Shown piece after piece: positions 1 to 10,689 of a stretch of DNA of 64,000 bases. The stretch is from Saussurea involucrata (lineage: Eukaryota; Streptophyta; Magnoliopsida; Asterales; Asteraceae), in contig CM066317.1 in the NCBI GenBank assembly GCA_033807775.1, forward strand, positions 10,065,870 to 10,129,869. The letters are read 5' to 3'. Both the position numbers and the translations under genes were made by a program. The notes beneath the pieces were generated by a model. That model ran no database searches and was not told the DNA's origin. It saw only the letters and a program-made list of their open reading frames with translations. Each line of letters begins with the position of its first letter. Within the stretch, counting starts at the first letter, position 1.

Positions 1-1652
1 GCTTGTTCCCCGTGTAATATTGAAACATCCGTCTGTCGTGAAACGGATGAGTGGATGAGGGGGTCGTGCAATTTCTCCGCTGGGTCCACGGAGGCTTCTT
101 CAATACCCCGCCCCAACAAATGAGACGGGATAGCAGATGTGGCTACCCGAATATCGCTCGTTTGGGGTCGCTCATGAGTCTCTTTTTCTTTACGGCTCGT
201 TCTTTCCTGGTTCAACTTTGAACGCAGTTCTCTCCGCCTCGCATGATCTAACTCCTCTACTTGTTCTCCCTCAGATGTCCTAGTAATGGGTCCGGTTCCA
301 GAATGAGGAGGTGATTCAAGAGGGATTGGGACATTGTAGTTTGGGTTGGGTCCGATACTGTGAGGTATGTGATGCAGGCGTAAGGTACGGGTGGTATCGG
401 AGTCCGTAGAGTCAAATTCCACATCTTCAACATTGTGAGATGGTGAAGGGGGTTCGGTGATATAAGGCTCGGTCGAGTGATGTAGTATTGGTCTAGAGGA
501 TGGACCGGCTTGGGCTGAGCTGGAACCGGGTTGCGATTCCACTGCACCACCTACTCTCGTTCCCCTTTCTCTCACAACTAACGTTCCCCGCCCGACAGCA
601 CCTGCTTGTCGGGCCCTTCCACCTCTCACTCTTGGACCCTCACGTCTCTCGGGTCTAAGTCCTTGGGCAGGTCCCTCCGGCTCTGGCTGGACCATGGGAT
701 TACTTAACGCTTCCCTATATGCTACTACCCCTGGTGCAGTGGGATCGGCGATAGCTAGTAGTTGTTCAGGGATGGGCATGGCTACTGCATCAGATGGATT
801 ACGGATAACCATGAATTGTAAGTGGTGATGGGGACATACCGGATGGTTCAGGCGGCGAGGAATGGCAGGATTCGCGTCCATGTGTTGACGCACCGCCAGC
901 GAAAGGAAACGCGGATACGGAAGAAATTTCTTCTGTTTGGTACCTCCGATATGGCGAATAGCCGTGACGAGCTCCCTCCAGATAATCATCGCAAAGTCTA
1001 TGTGTCGATTGTAGCACACAGCATGAACTAGGCGAAGGAAGTCGCCGGTGCACTGATCAATGCCTCTCCATCTCGATGAAAGGCAGCGGTTTAGGATCGT
1101 AAATAGTGTGTACCATATCGGAGCGAGGTACTTGCGATTGAAAGCGGATGGTCGGTTGAGGTCATGGTTGTAGCCAAGTGCGCGGATTTGAGCACAAAGC
1201 GTGTCATCATTTACGGCAGGATCGTACCGTTCATGATTGTTGGCGGTGGCCTCCGGAAGAGATAGAAGGCGGCGGAATGAGTCCGGTGTGAGTATGAAAG
1301 GTTGGTTATCGATCTGAGCGGTGATCGACTGCGAGTTACCGGCTGTGACTACTCGGGCGGTGAGCCATACCTGTATAACGTACAGGACTGGGACGTCGGC
1401 TGTGCTGGTAAGGGCCTCACGAAGAGGGTGATTCGTGAGAATGTCCAGGAGCACTCGATGAAGTGGTTGGGGCCTGAACAAGGTCGTGTCCAGGTGGTGA
1501 TTGTGGGCCTCCAGTTCAGTGCCATGGTCAGGGTGAACCAGTGCAGCATCAGCTTCCTCCTCAATGATATCCGCCTCTTGAGGTATTTGCTCTTGAGGAG
1601 GCGGTTGTTGGTCTCCTGGTTGTTCGTGAGGGTGTTGTTGTTGATCCGCCAT
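1..1652 (-). CDS. Third ORF of Copia element A (partial, no stop before the edge)
   Basis: From the ATG at 1652 the minus strand is open for 550 codons and still open at base 1. I checked every in-frame triplet for stops. The first ~50 residues are Gln/Glu/Pro-rich. A globular part follows, with motifs shared in order with the F copy at 39144: an 'ALGYN'/'SLGYQ' turn, 'APIWYTL'/'PPVWYTL', 'CYNRHIDFAM'/'AFNRNIDYAI', 'IPRR' and 'EPEGP'. After that it becomes Arg/Pro/Ser-rich and low-complexity. I see no signal peptide and no convincing membrane segment, so it is not an obvious envelope protein. Proteins of this type behind Copia pol are common in Asteraceae annotations, usually as hypothetical or with doubtful names. 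Function unknown. It lies 1.6 kb downstream of pol on the same strand. Confidence 0.8.
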   Translation of the reverse strand, partial: MADQQQHPHEQPGDQQPPPQEQIPQEADIIEEEADAALVHPDHGTELEAHNHHLDTTLFRPQPLHRVLLDILTNHPLREALTSTADVPVLYVIQVWLTARVVTAGNSQSITAQIDNQPFILTPDSFRRLLSLPEATANNHERYDPAVNDDTLCAQIRALGYNHDLNRPSAFNRKYLAPIWYTLFTILNRCLSSRWRGIDQCTGDFLRLVHAVCYNRHIDFAMIIWRELVTAIRHIGGTKQKKFLPYPRFLSLAVRQHMDANPAIPRRLNHPVCPHHHLQFMVIRNPSDAVAMPIPEQLLAIADPTAPGVVAYREALSNPMVQPEPEGPAQGLRPERREGPRVRGGRARQAGAVGRGTLVVRERGTRVGGAVESQPGSSSAQAGPSSRPILHHSTEPYITEPPSPSHNVEDVEFDSTDSDTTRTLRLHHIPHSIGPNPNYNVPIPLESPPHSGTGPITRTSEGEQVEELDHARRRELRSKLNQERTSRKEKETHERPQTSDIRVATSAIPSHLLGRGIEEASVDPAEKLHDPLIHSSVSRQTDVSILHGEQ

Positions 1653-1794
1653 AGATAATATGTAGAAAACAGCACAGTTAGTAAATGAGTCGGATAAACA
1701 AGTGTCGGTGCGTACCTTTGTTGGGATTGGCTCAATCTGAGACAGATCGAGGACTGGCAGTGACAAAGCAGGTACGGAAATGGCAACAGGGGTG

Positions 1795-2690
1795 TCCGGA
1801 CAAAAATGGGGAAGCCAAATTTTCCGGACCGAGTTGTTTCCGGACAACACACGTGTCCGGATGTCGGAGGATCCGGATGAAAGGGGGAGTGTCCGGATAA
1901 AGTAGGGATTCCGGACAAGGGAGTCCGGGTGTCAGGGGTGTCCGAGTACACTCTTCTTCCGGATAACATTAGAGTCCGGACACCAAACTACCCGGTAGTT
2001 GAACTTACCGGAAGCCCTAAGGTTTCCGGACAACTAGGTCTCCAGGTGATGGTGGTTTCCGGATGGATCATCATGTGATTTGAACGTGGCCGGATATACT
2101 AGCATTGGTTTGAACGTGTCCGGACACGAAGAACGTATCCGGACGATGACTCAAGCAGTCCAAAGGCAGAACAGGCAATCCCAAGTACGTAGTAGGCCAC
2201 GGATGTTGTCGAGAGTCACTAATTAGGTTATAAGGGCATCGATGTAACTCGAAACCCCACACATTTGGTCAGAAATGACGAAACCCTTAATGGGTATTTG
2301 GACACTGTTCTATCAACGAATCACGTGGATAAATCGTGCATTTAGGTGATTAAAGCATTGGTAAACATTAACACGATGTGATATTGAGAAGCATACCTGG
2401 ATATGGGACTAAAACGAAGTGCAAATCGAGTGAGTGGGGCGAGTCCAGGCGAGAGAGAAAGCCGTCGAGGGTTTTGAGGGTTTTAGGGCGAATTTCCGGA
2501 TAAAGGAAAACAAAGGGGAGTCCGGACACGTATATATATACACGGGTGGAGTCCGGGTACGTAGCCGACCCGGATATCTACCCGGTCCGGATTATGTCTG
2601 GATACTAGAGTTGTCCGGATGCAAGAGTTGTCCGGAAGCGAGAGTTGTCCGGATGCGAGAGTTATCCGGCTACGAGAGTTGTCCGGATAA
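1795..2690. repeat. TCCGGA palindrome array between pol and third ORF of A
   Basis: About twenty copies of the 6-bp palindrome TCCGGA, often extended to TCCGGATA or TTTCCGGA, are spread irregularly over 0.9 kb. Spacing is roughly 15-60 bp and the intervening sequence is not repeated. The arrangement is not tandem, so it is not a normal minisatellite. The same motif fills the leader of A at 10690-11095. Confidence 0.9.
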
Positions 2691-2749
2691 CTCTGAATAG
2701 TTCTGCTCCGTGAAGAATTTCAGGAATTTGTACTGGAAAAGAACTTCCT

Positions 2750-3020
2750 CTCTCTCCCCCTCAAGCGGAGCATGGGTATATCCTTGCTCCCCCTCGGACA
2801 GTGCAGTAGAGTGCAGTGGAGAGATCCGGCACATAAAATTAATGGGGAATTCTTGTGTAAGGATACATGTGCCGGTCCCCCTCAGATGATGACTATAACA
2901 CACACACAGGAGTGCCCACACACCAAAAAACTTTTGACATTAAAGAAAAACTGTGTGTGACGCTCCCCCTCAAAGTATGAGGAAACTTACCTGATATTGC
3001 ATTGTGCTCCCCCTGAACAC
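2750..3020 (-). promoter_or_regulatory. Cluster of polypurine-tract-like motifs downstream of pol (A)
   Basis: Read on the minus strand, the core GGGGGAG or a close variant recurs about five times (near 2757, 2788, 2877, 2965 and 3009) just beyond the pol stop codon. A single such motif beside the 3' LTR normally primes plus-strand DNA synthesis. Repeated internal copies are a known Sirevirus trait. Elements E and F show the same clustering. Use of these copies as primers is inference. Confidence 0.6.
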
Positions 3021-3281
3021 GAGAACATTTGGTGAAAGCACAGAGATAGTGAAAGAAAATATAGACGACAGTATTAGATAATAGAAACACACGAAGAAGG
3101 AAGGAAAAAAAACACGAAATCTACCTAATAAATACAGAGACTAAGATCTAACTGTGTAACTAAGACAAGTAGAATACATGTGCGAGAAAGTGTATACCCA
3201 ACCATCAGTAGTGATATCACTGGATGATGAGTAGACAGTTGCTCGTAGATGTATGGAACTTGTAAGAGGTACACATTCGGA

Positions 3282-6200
3282 TTAAGTCTTCAGATTTAGC
3301 ATACCTAGCTTGAACACAAGAGTTTTAAAACGTTTTTCGTCCAAGGCTTTGGTGAACAGCTCTGCTAACTGATGTTCAGTATTTACAAAGTAGAGTTCGA
3401 CTGTACCTCTTTCGACGTGATCCTTAATGAAATGATACCGAACGTCGATGTGCTTTGTCTTGGTGTGTTGGACCGGGTTGCTTGATATAGCAATTGCGCT
3501 CTTTGAGTCACAGTAGATCGGGACTTTGACATACGTGAAACCGTAGTCTTTGAGTTGTGTCCTCATCCAGATGACTTGGGAACAGCAGCTTGCGGCGGCC
3601 ACGTACTCTGCCTCGGCAGTTGACGTTGACACGCACTGTTGTTTCTTCGATGCCCAACTTACCAGGCTATCTCCCAAGAACTGAATGTGTCCCGAGGTGC
3701 TCTTGCGGTCCAACATGCATCCCGCGTGATCCGTATCAGAGTAAGCGGAAAGTCCAAATCCTGTCTCTTTCGGGTACCAAAGGCCAAGATCAGCAGTACC
3801 ACGTAAGTTACGAAATATTCGTTTAACGGAATTATAATGAGACTCTTTAGGGTTTGACTGATAACGGGCGCAAAGAAATGTCGAAAACATGATGTCCGGT
3901 CTACTGGCAGTTAAGTACATCAAAGAACCGATCATTCCCCGATACAATTTGGTGTTGACAGCCTTTCCGTTAGGATCGGCGTCAAGTTTTGTATTGGTTG
4001 CCATGGGAGTTTTCATTGGTGAGGACTGGTCCAATTGGAATTTCCGAAGAATTTCCCGAATATATTTAGACTGGTTTATGAAAATTCCTGTCGATAGTTG
4101 TTTAACTTGAAGACCAAGGAAAAAAATCATCTCACAAAGCATACTCATTTTAAAAACTCTTCCCATGAGATTGGAAAAGTTATTTGCATATAATGGACTA
4201 GTAGAACCGAAAATGATGTCATCGACGTATACCTGGACTAGGATGATGTGACCCTTTTCGTTCTTGATAAACAGAGTAGAATCAATGGTACCTCGTGTAA
4301 AGTCGGATTCTAACAAGAACTTAGATAGTGTGTTGTACCACGCTCGCGGAGCTTGCTTTAGGCCGTAGAGCGCCTTGTCTAAGATGTAGACATGATCAGG
4401 CTTCGAGTCATCCACAAATCCGTCTGGTTGCGACACATAAACTTCTTCTTGGAGGTCGCCGTAAAGGAAGGCTGTCTTCACATCCATTTGGAAGACCGTG
4501 AAGTTCTTGTGTGCGGCATAAGCGAGAAACATACGGATTGCTTCGATGCGCGCTACCGGAGCGAAGGTCTCATCGTAGTCGATCCCCTCTTGTTGACGGT
4601 ACCCTTTGGCCACAAGACGCGCCTTGTTGCGAACAACGATGCCGTCTTCGTCCTTCTTATTTTTGTAGATCCATTTGGTGCTAATGACCGTCTTGTGCTT
4701 AGGACGTGGAACCAGTCGCCATACCTTTAGAGCTTCGAATTGATTTAGCTCTTCTTGCATGGCTATGATCCAGTCTAGATCTTCGAGTGCCTCGCGTACG
4801 CTTGTCGGCTCGATCTTGCTTAGGAAGCCGGAAAATAGGCAGAAGTTGGCGGAAGCGCCTCGTGTACGAACAGGAGTTAAGGGATCACCGATGATCTGAT
4901 GTAGGGGATGTGCTTTCGTCCATTTGGTGGAATGCGGAAGCGGCTGCTGGGTGGAGTGTGACGCATCCGGATCCACATATGAACCAGATGGAAGGTCTTG
5001 AACTTGTTCAAGAGTAGCAGTCTTGTTTCTTGGAGGAAGTGGGGAAGGATTCGTCGATGGTTGAACAACTTCTGGTTCCGAGGAGTTCAGAGGCTGAGCA
5101 TCGGTTGTAGCAGAAGACGAATCAGTAGGAGCGATCTCCGAGATTATAGGTTCCTCCGGGGGGATTACAGAACCAGGTGCAGTCGTATTTGATGATGACG
5201 GTTGAGCTGTCTCTATAGATGTTGACGGCGTACTTGTAGACGGTGGCGGACCAGATAAAGCGGCATAATCCGTATTGCGAGCAGCTTCAAGTCGCGGTTG
5301 CGCTGAGACAGATGTGGAAGAATTAATAGTGTCATCATAAAAATATTGAAACAGTAAATCTAAATCAGAAGAGTCAGCATTCGATGAAGATGCATGATTT
5401 GGATTTACTGTGGCTTGTGCAGATCCCGAACTCGAAGGTCCGGAAGCTAGCGCTCCAGTTAAACCGGGTTCTGAACTGAGTTGTTCAGAAGCCAAATCTG
5501 CGGCTTTGTCGAATGTCACGTTTATGCTTTCAACAACGGATTTGGTCCGTTTGTTGTAAACGCGATAAGCCTTAGCCTGCATGCAGTATCCGATGAAAAC
5601 TCCTTCGTCCGTCTTGGGGCTGAATTTCCCGAGATCATCTTTGTCGTTTAGCACATAGCAAGTGCATCCAAATGCATGGAAGTAGCCGACGGTTGGAACG
5701 TGATTATTCATGATCTCGTACGGCGTCTTGTTGAACCGCTTGAGAAGGATAGAGCGGTTTTGCGTGTAGCATGCCGTAGACACCGCCTCAGCCCAGAGAT
5801 ACAGTGGTAGATTTGCTTGGGATAGCATTGTTCGAGCAGCTTCAACGAGGGTACGGTTCCGTCTTTCCACCACTCCGTTTTGTTGGGGAGTGCGTGCTGC
5901 AGAGAAAGTGTGTGTGATGCCCACTGTCCTCAGATAGTCATCCACCTTTTGATTCTTGAACTCCGTCCCGTTGTCAGTTCTGATGGACTGAACGTGTTGA
6001 AGCTTGTTCTGATGGACAGTCTTCAGGTGATCAATAATGAGCTCTGGAGTTTCGTCCTTCGAGCGTAAGAACATCACCCAAGTGTAGTGCGAGTAGTCGT
6101 CCACCATCACGAGCACGTATTTGCGTTTATTGATGCTCGGAACCCGCATTGGACCACACAAATCCATATAAATGAGTACGAGGGTCCGGGTCGTGCTCGG

Positions 6201-7874
6201 AGTTGCCTTCGGCGGATGTGATGCGCGCGTCATCTTTCCCTTTTCGCATGCTCCACAGAGACGGTCCTTCACGAACGGAAGTTGGGGCACGCCTCTGACG
6301 TGTTTGCCTAGCACCAGTTGATTGATACTTCTGAAGTTGAGGTGCGAAAGACGTCTATGCAAGAGCCAAACTTGGTCAGAGTCGGCTTTTGACAAGAGGC
6401 AGACAGGTTTGTCGGTTTTGATTGCTGCGAGGTCTATGGTGTAGAGATTGGTCTTTCGAGTCCCAACCAGTAGCTCTTCGCCGTTGTTGTTGAGGATTCT
6501 ACACCGTGTGGCTTTAAAGCTGACCTCGAGATCCATGTCGCAGAATTGACCGATGCTGAAGAGATTGTGTCCTAATCCTGCGACGTGGGATACCTTCTTG
6601 ATTGTTATCTTGTCTTGGACGATGTCGCCGTAGCCCACGATCGGCAACTTCTCGTTATTCCCAAATCTCACGTCTCCGCAGTATTCTTCCTTGTAATTCG
6701 TGAGAAGCTCCCTTCTTCCGGTCATGTGCTTGGAGCATCCAGAGTCTAAGTACCACACATGATCGTTCTGCAAAACAAGATTAGTGACGTTTAGGTACCC
6801 AAATTTGTTTGGGTCCTGGGGGTTAGATTTGGCACTGCCTGGGGAAATTTGCTTTGACACAGCTTTCATTTTAGGTGTAGATTTTACACCGTTGGAGGGA
6901 ACTGGTTTTGGCACTTGTTGCCTCTTGGGTGCAAAATTTACACCTTTTGGAGGAACATATTTTGGGGCAGATTTCCACCTGGGTGCCGGTTTAACCTCAG
7001 TAGGAGCAGCCCGTGTAGGAATGGGTAGGGTCTCCTGCTGTGGTTTAACCGTTTGATTGAAACCCCGTTTAAAATGGTGTTGTTGCTTGTTATTATGGGG
7101 TTTGCGCTTATAAAATAGGTTTCCAACAAAGTAAGGCGCATACCAATCATTATTGTGAATATCATCAAAATCATTCCAACCACAATTAGAACAACATAAA
7201 CAATCACGCGATAACTGAATCAATTGATTAAGAGAGTTAACTTTAACGGGAAAAGAAACATCAAAATAGTTCCAATGATTCCAAGCATAATTGTCTTTGT
7301 CTATTTTAGAATTGAAAACAGGTGGGGAAGACTTTGACGCGTCCATCTTGACAGAATCCCTCTTTAGCCACTTTGGTGTTTCTTTATAGGCGCGACCATT
7401 TTTATCTGAAACAGCAGGGATAGTATGATCAGTGACTTTTGAGGAAACAGGGGTCTTAGTGGTCGGTTGTTCGGTCTTTTGCTTCGGCTGTGATTGTTTT
7501 TGAACATTGGAAGCATTTTTAAGAATCTTGATCACAGCCGGAGTCTTGGATTGTGAACAGTCGCCCTTTAGAAAATTGACCGGGCGATTAACCACTAGAG
7601 ACAAAAAATCAGGTTGACTTGGAGAAATAGTAGGATTGGCATTCAATGGTCCAGTCGCTTGCCTTGGCTGTGATTGCCTTTTGGAAACGGGTTTCGAGGT
7701 TGGTTTTGACTGAGAAATCTTGATCACAGCTGGGGCCTTTGTTTGAGAACAACTATCTTTTACAGAATTAACCGGATGATCAATCACGGGGGATAGAAAA
7801 TCAGTGTGGCTTGGAAGAGGTTTGTCGAAGGGAAACGAATCAAACTCTTTGTCACTGTTACCTTCGGAGTTCAT
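3282..7874 (-). CDS. pol: Copia pol polyprotein (protease, integrase, RT, RNase H), element A
   Basis: An open frame of 1530 codons. Residues 1-~360 are a Lys/Pro/Gln-rich spacer with a CxxC motif. The protease motif DSGC is at 377-380. The gag-pre-integrase HHCC zinc region (HRRLSHLN and CGACEKGK) lies around 500-560. The integrase catalytic triad is D571, D634, E670 (D-D35E spacing). The reverse transcriptase has YVDD at 1216-1219. RNase H with the 'TKHIDVRYHF' region is complete to the stop. Every catalytic motif I looked for is present, so the enzyme part may be recently active. The listed Met is arbitrary: the frame is open upstream to about 7930, where it meets the gag frame through a frameshift. 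The polyprotein would act inside the virus-like particle to copy the RNA and integrate the DNA. Confidence 0.95.
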   Translation of the reverse strand: MNSEGNSDKEFDSFPFDKPLPSHTDFLSPVIDHPVNSVKDSCSQTKAPAVIKISQSKPTSKPVSKRQSQPRQATGPLNANPTISPSQPDFLSLVVNRPVNFLKGDCSQSKTPAVIKILKNASNVQKQSQPKQKTEQPTTKTPVSSKVTDHTIPAVSDKNGRAYKETPKWLKRDSVKMDASKSSPPVFNSKIDKDNYAWNHWNYFDVSFPVKVNSLNQLIQLSRDCLCCSNCGWNDFDDIHNNDWYAPYFVGNLFYKRKPHNNKQQHHFKRGFNQTVKPQQETLPIPTRAAPTEVKPAPRWKSAPKYVPPKGVNFAPKRQQVPKPVPSNGVKSTPKMKAVSKQISPGSAKSNPQDPNKFGYLNVTNLVLQNDHVWYLDSGCSKHMTGRRELLTNYKEEYCGDVRFGNNEKLPIVGYGDIVQDKITIKKVSHVAGLGHNLFSIGQFCDMDLEVSFKATRCRILNNNGEELLVGTRKTNLYTIDLAAIKTDKPVCLLSKADSDQVWLLHRRLSHLNFRSINQLVLGKHVRGVPQLPFVKDRLCGACEKGKMTRASHPPKATPSTTRTLVLIYMDLCGPMRVPSINKRKYVLVMVDDYSHYTWVMFLRSKDETPELIIDHLKTVHQNKLQHVQSIRTDNGTEFKNQKVDDYLRTVGITHTFSAARTPQQNGVVERRNRTLVEAARTMLSQANLPLYLWAEAVSTACYTQNRSILLKRFNKTPYEIMNNHVPTVGYFHAFGCTCYVLNDKDDLGKFSPKTDEGVFIGYCMQAKAYRVYNKRTKSVVESINVTFDKAADLASEQLSSEPGLTGALASGPSSSGSAQATVNPNHASSSNADSSDLDLLFQYFYDDTINSSTSVSAQPRLEAARNTDYAALSGPPPSTSTPSTSIETAQPSSSNTTAPGSVIPPEEPIISEIAPTDSSSATTDAQPLNSSEPEVVQPSTNPSPLPPRNKTATLEQVQDLPSGSYVDPDASHSTQQPLPHSTKWTKAHPLHQIIGDPLTPVRTRGASANFCLFSGFLSKIEPTSVREALEDLDWIIAMQEELNQFEALKVWRLVPRPKHKTVISTKWIYKNKKDEDGIVVRNKARLVAKGYRQQEGIDYDETFAPVARIEAIRMFLAYAAHKNFTVFQMDVKTAFLYGDLQEEVYVSQPDGFVDDSKPDHVYILDKALYGLKQAPRAWYNTLSKFLLESDFTRGTIDSTLFIKNEKGHIILVQVYVDDIIFGSTSPLYANNFSNLMGRVFKMSMLCEMIFFLGLQVKQLSTGIFINQSKYIREILRKFQLDQSSPMKTPMATNTKLDADPNGKAVNTKLYRGMIGSLMYLTASRPDIMFSTFLCARYQSNPKESHYNSVKRIFRNLRGTADLGLWYPKETGFGLSAYSDTDHAGCMLDRKSTSGHIQFLGDSLVSWASKKQQCVSTSTAEAEYVAAASCCSQVIWMRTQLKDYGFTYVKVPIYCDSKSAIAISSNPVQHTKTKHIDVRYHFIKDHVERGTVELYFVNTEHQLAELFTKALDEKRFKTLVFKLGMLNLKT

Positions 7875-7900
7875 ATACTCTGAAAAATCTATATCCGGAA

Positions 7901-10540
7901 TTACTGGACTGAAAGTAGGTGGGGAAGGCGAGGAACACTTTGTTTTGTGTGCTTAGGGGAACTTGGTGCGGAAGTGTTTGAAAAATCAGAGTTTAAATTC
8001 CTTTGAGCACATCCGTCTGGAGAAACGTTACTTTCTTGAAAAGAGATCTTTCCAATGAATGCTTTACACGAGGATGTGTCAGATAAGTTAGAGGAAAGTT
8101 CAGGTGAAAATTGCTTCGCAGTTTGGAGCAAGTCAAGCTGCACTTGGAGTTGACTATTTATCATATGCTCTTTCATCGTTTCTCTTGTCATTGCAGACAG
8201 TTTTGATGAGAGCGTATTGATTTCCCACTGAAATTTTTCCTTTTCCTCACTTGACACACCGTCGGTTTTCTCAAATTTGAGTTTCTCAATCTCAGAGATG
8301 AGCCCTTTCTTTTCGTTTTGAAAGATAGACCTTTCTTTCTCCAACGACTCCTCGAACTCGACAATTTTTGCTTCCAAGATGAGAGGGGGAACATAGAGTT
8401 TAAACTCATCCGTCTCGGTCTTGGTTGCAGGTGCTACTTCCTCATCCTTCTTGGAGGAATCCTTGGGTGTAGCTACCTTGTAGGGGTCGAAGTAGTCATT
8501 GGAAAGGTACTTTTTGTTCTTTTGATACGAGTAGTTTAAAGGTTCATAACAAAATGGAAGTTGAATTCCTCGTTTGTGTGTGCGTTTATGTTCCTCGGTT
8601 TCCTCCTCCTTTTCTGGTTCAAGAGGACCAGTCTATTGAATTGCGTACTCTGGATACTTTTTATCTAATCCATAGCAAGAAAAGTCATACAGAGTAGGGA
8701 CTTGATATCTTCCCTTTTTCAGATAATGTGGGTTATCATATCCGATTCCCCATTCTTTGTTAAAATACGTGAACTCTTTGGGTTTGTTCAAAAAAATGGT
8801 TTGATCAGTTTGACCCCTTTTGTAGAGTTTGGTTTCAAGATCTAGAATTTTAGCTACATACTCCTTGTGTTGAATTTGAAGAGAAGAACATTGATAAGTA
8901 ATGTCTTCTTTCTCATTCAAGCACTGATCAAACTGACGTTGAAGATCAGATAATCTGGCCCTTAAGTCTTTAGGTGCTAATGAAAGGATTTTGCATCTGT
9001 CTTTTAAATCAGCATTTTCAGACTTATACTTCTCAGTTAATTTCATTTGAACATTAAGCTTTTCAGTTATTGAACTAATTTCAAGCTTTTGTTCTTCATT
9101 TGTGGCCTTGAGGGAGTTTGCCTTTTCAGTGATGGTTTGCAGTTGAAGTATGAAGTTTTGTAGGCAAGAGTCACATACCTGATTTGTTGTTGCCTTGTCT
9201 TCATCCGTAGACGATTGATATCCCATGAAAGCATCAGCACCTTCATAATCGTCCTCATCATCAGATCTGCCTAACTAGTACTCATTTTCAGCGAACATTA
9301 CCTCCCCAGCCTCCTTCTGTCTGGCCAGTGCAAGCTTGGCCTCATAGTAGTGAGAGTTCTTCACTGTGGGTTGACGGCAGTCTTTAGCGAAGTGACCGAG
9401 TTTCCCGCAGTTGTAGCATTTCACAGGTTCATCTCTCTTCTTCCGGTCACCTTTCTCTGTCTTCTCCTTCTTCTCAGATTTATCTTGCTCTTCTACCTTC
9501 TTCTTTCCTTCATACCGATCCTTATAGTCGTGACGCTTATTGGAGGAGGTGGAGTAGCGTTGACTATTGGAAGACGGCTTCTTGTAGAACTTTTGTTGTT
9601 GAAAGGATTTAGTCAGAAGGGCAATAGCTTTCATTAAGTCTGATGCTTCATCATCATCCTCATCGCCGTCTTTCTCGTCTTCAGGTTCTGACTCGGAGGA
9701 GCTATGCTGTGGACCGCGTCTGGATTGGATGCTAGAAGATTTCCCTAGTTTAGAAGTCATGAGGGCAATAGGATCAGCAGATGGTTTTGGCTCATTCTTC
9801 TTCTCTCCCAGAAGCTCATTCACTTCATCTTTGTCTTGGAGAAGTGTCTCATACAGTTCATTGATGCTGATGTTCTCTATCAAGTTGTTGTGCTTGACAT
9901 GAGAAGCATACACTTTCCATTCAGGTAGCAAGTTGTTGAGGAACTTTAGTGCGTCCTCAGTATTGGAACGAACAATTTTATTTTTGTTCAGTTCATTGAG
10001 GAGTAGACAAAATCGTTCATAGGTCTGGGTAAGGGATTCACCGTTGCGCTGCTTGAACCCATCGAACTTGGTTATCGCGCTATTTATCTTCAGCTGATTT
10101 CCTACAACGCTCCCTCACATCATTTTGGCTACTTGATCCCACATGCCCTTAGCCGTTTCTTTGTAACTGTCTATGGCAGTGTAGATGGAATTAGGAAGAG
10201 CCTGAATCAGATATATCTTTGCATGCTTTTCACCTTCAAGCATGCCTCTTTCAAATTCTGTCATCTCAGCAAGAGTCTTCTCCTCACGTCGAGCTATTGC
10301 AGTTGCAGTTGCAGGTATGTCCTTCATTGGCTTGGCAATCGGGCCATGATCCAGAGCTATCTTGATGTACTCATAGTTGTCCTTGGACTCTATGAATATC
10401 ATGAACCTATCTCGCCATTGGCTGTACTCGTTCGGATAGAGACACGGTGGCTTGGTGTCAGTGCCAATTGCGAGAGCATCACGAGAAGTAGACATCTTCG
10501 GTTGCAACGGAGTGATCGTCAGACGTGTAGATTGATTCAA
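7901..10540 (-). pseudogene. gag: Copia gag plus coiled-coil spacer, element A, with in-frame stops
   Basis: One reading frame runs from the ATG at 10540 to about 7901, with in-frame stops at 10117-10115 (TGA), 9277-9275 (TAG) and 8635-8633 (TAG). A frameshift near 7930 separates it from pol. The first part is a Copia-type gag domain ('YPNEYSQWRDRF', 'AKGMWDQV'). An acidic then Lys-rich stretch leads to one CCHC zinc knuckle (CYNCGKLGHFAKDC, 9377-9418). Beyond it lies a long coiled-coil region with the block 'EWGIGYDNPHYLKKGRYQVP', also found in B, E and F. Homology continuing across each stop argues for point-mutation decay. Programmed readthrough at one of them cannot be excluded by eye. 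Confidence 0.85.
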
Positions 10541-10689
10541 AGGGTAAACCTAACGCAAGACACTAAGAGTGAAATCCTAACGGAGGGTCTACGAGTGATT
10601 TGACTAACGTGAACTTACTGGATAGAAATCCGAATAAGTGAGCTGATCTGGAAGTGTTCGGATCAGATTTGATGCAAATGGATCAATAA

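Noticed and set aside
1349..1969. A 206-residue minus-strand ORF overlapping the third ORF of A in another frame
   Set aside because: Shadow of the real frame and of the TCCGGA array; no resemblance to the F copy.
1795..2690. CRISPR-like array of short repeats
   Set aside because: The repeat unit is 6 bp, spacing is irregular, and the context is a plant retrotransposon. No cas genes.
2434..2700. An 88-residue plus-strand ORF with repeated 'SGCKSCPEA'-like units
   Set aside because: Translation of the TCCGGA array in the antisense direction.
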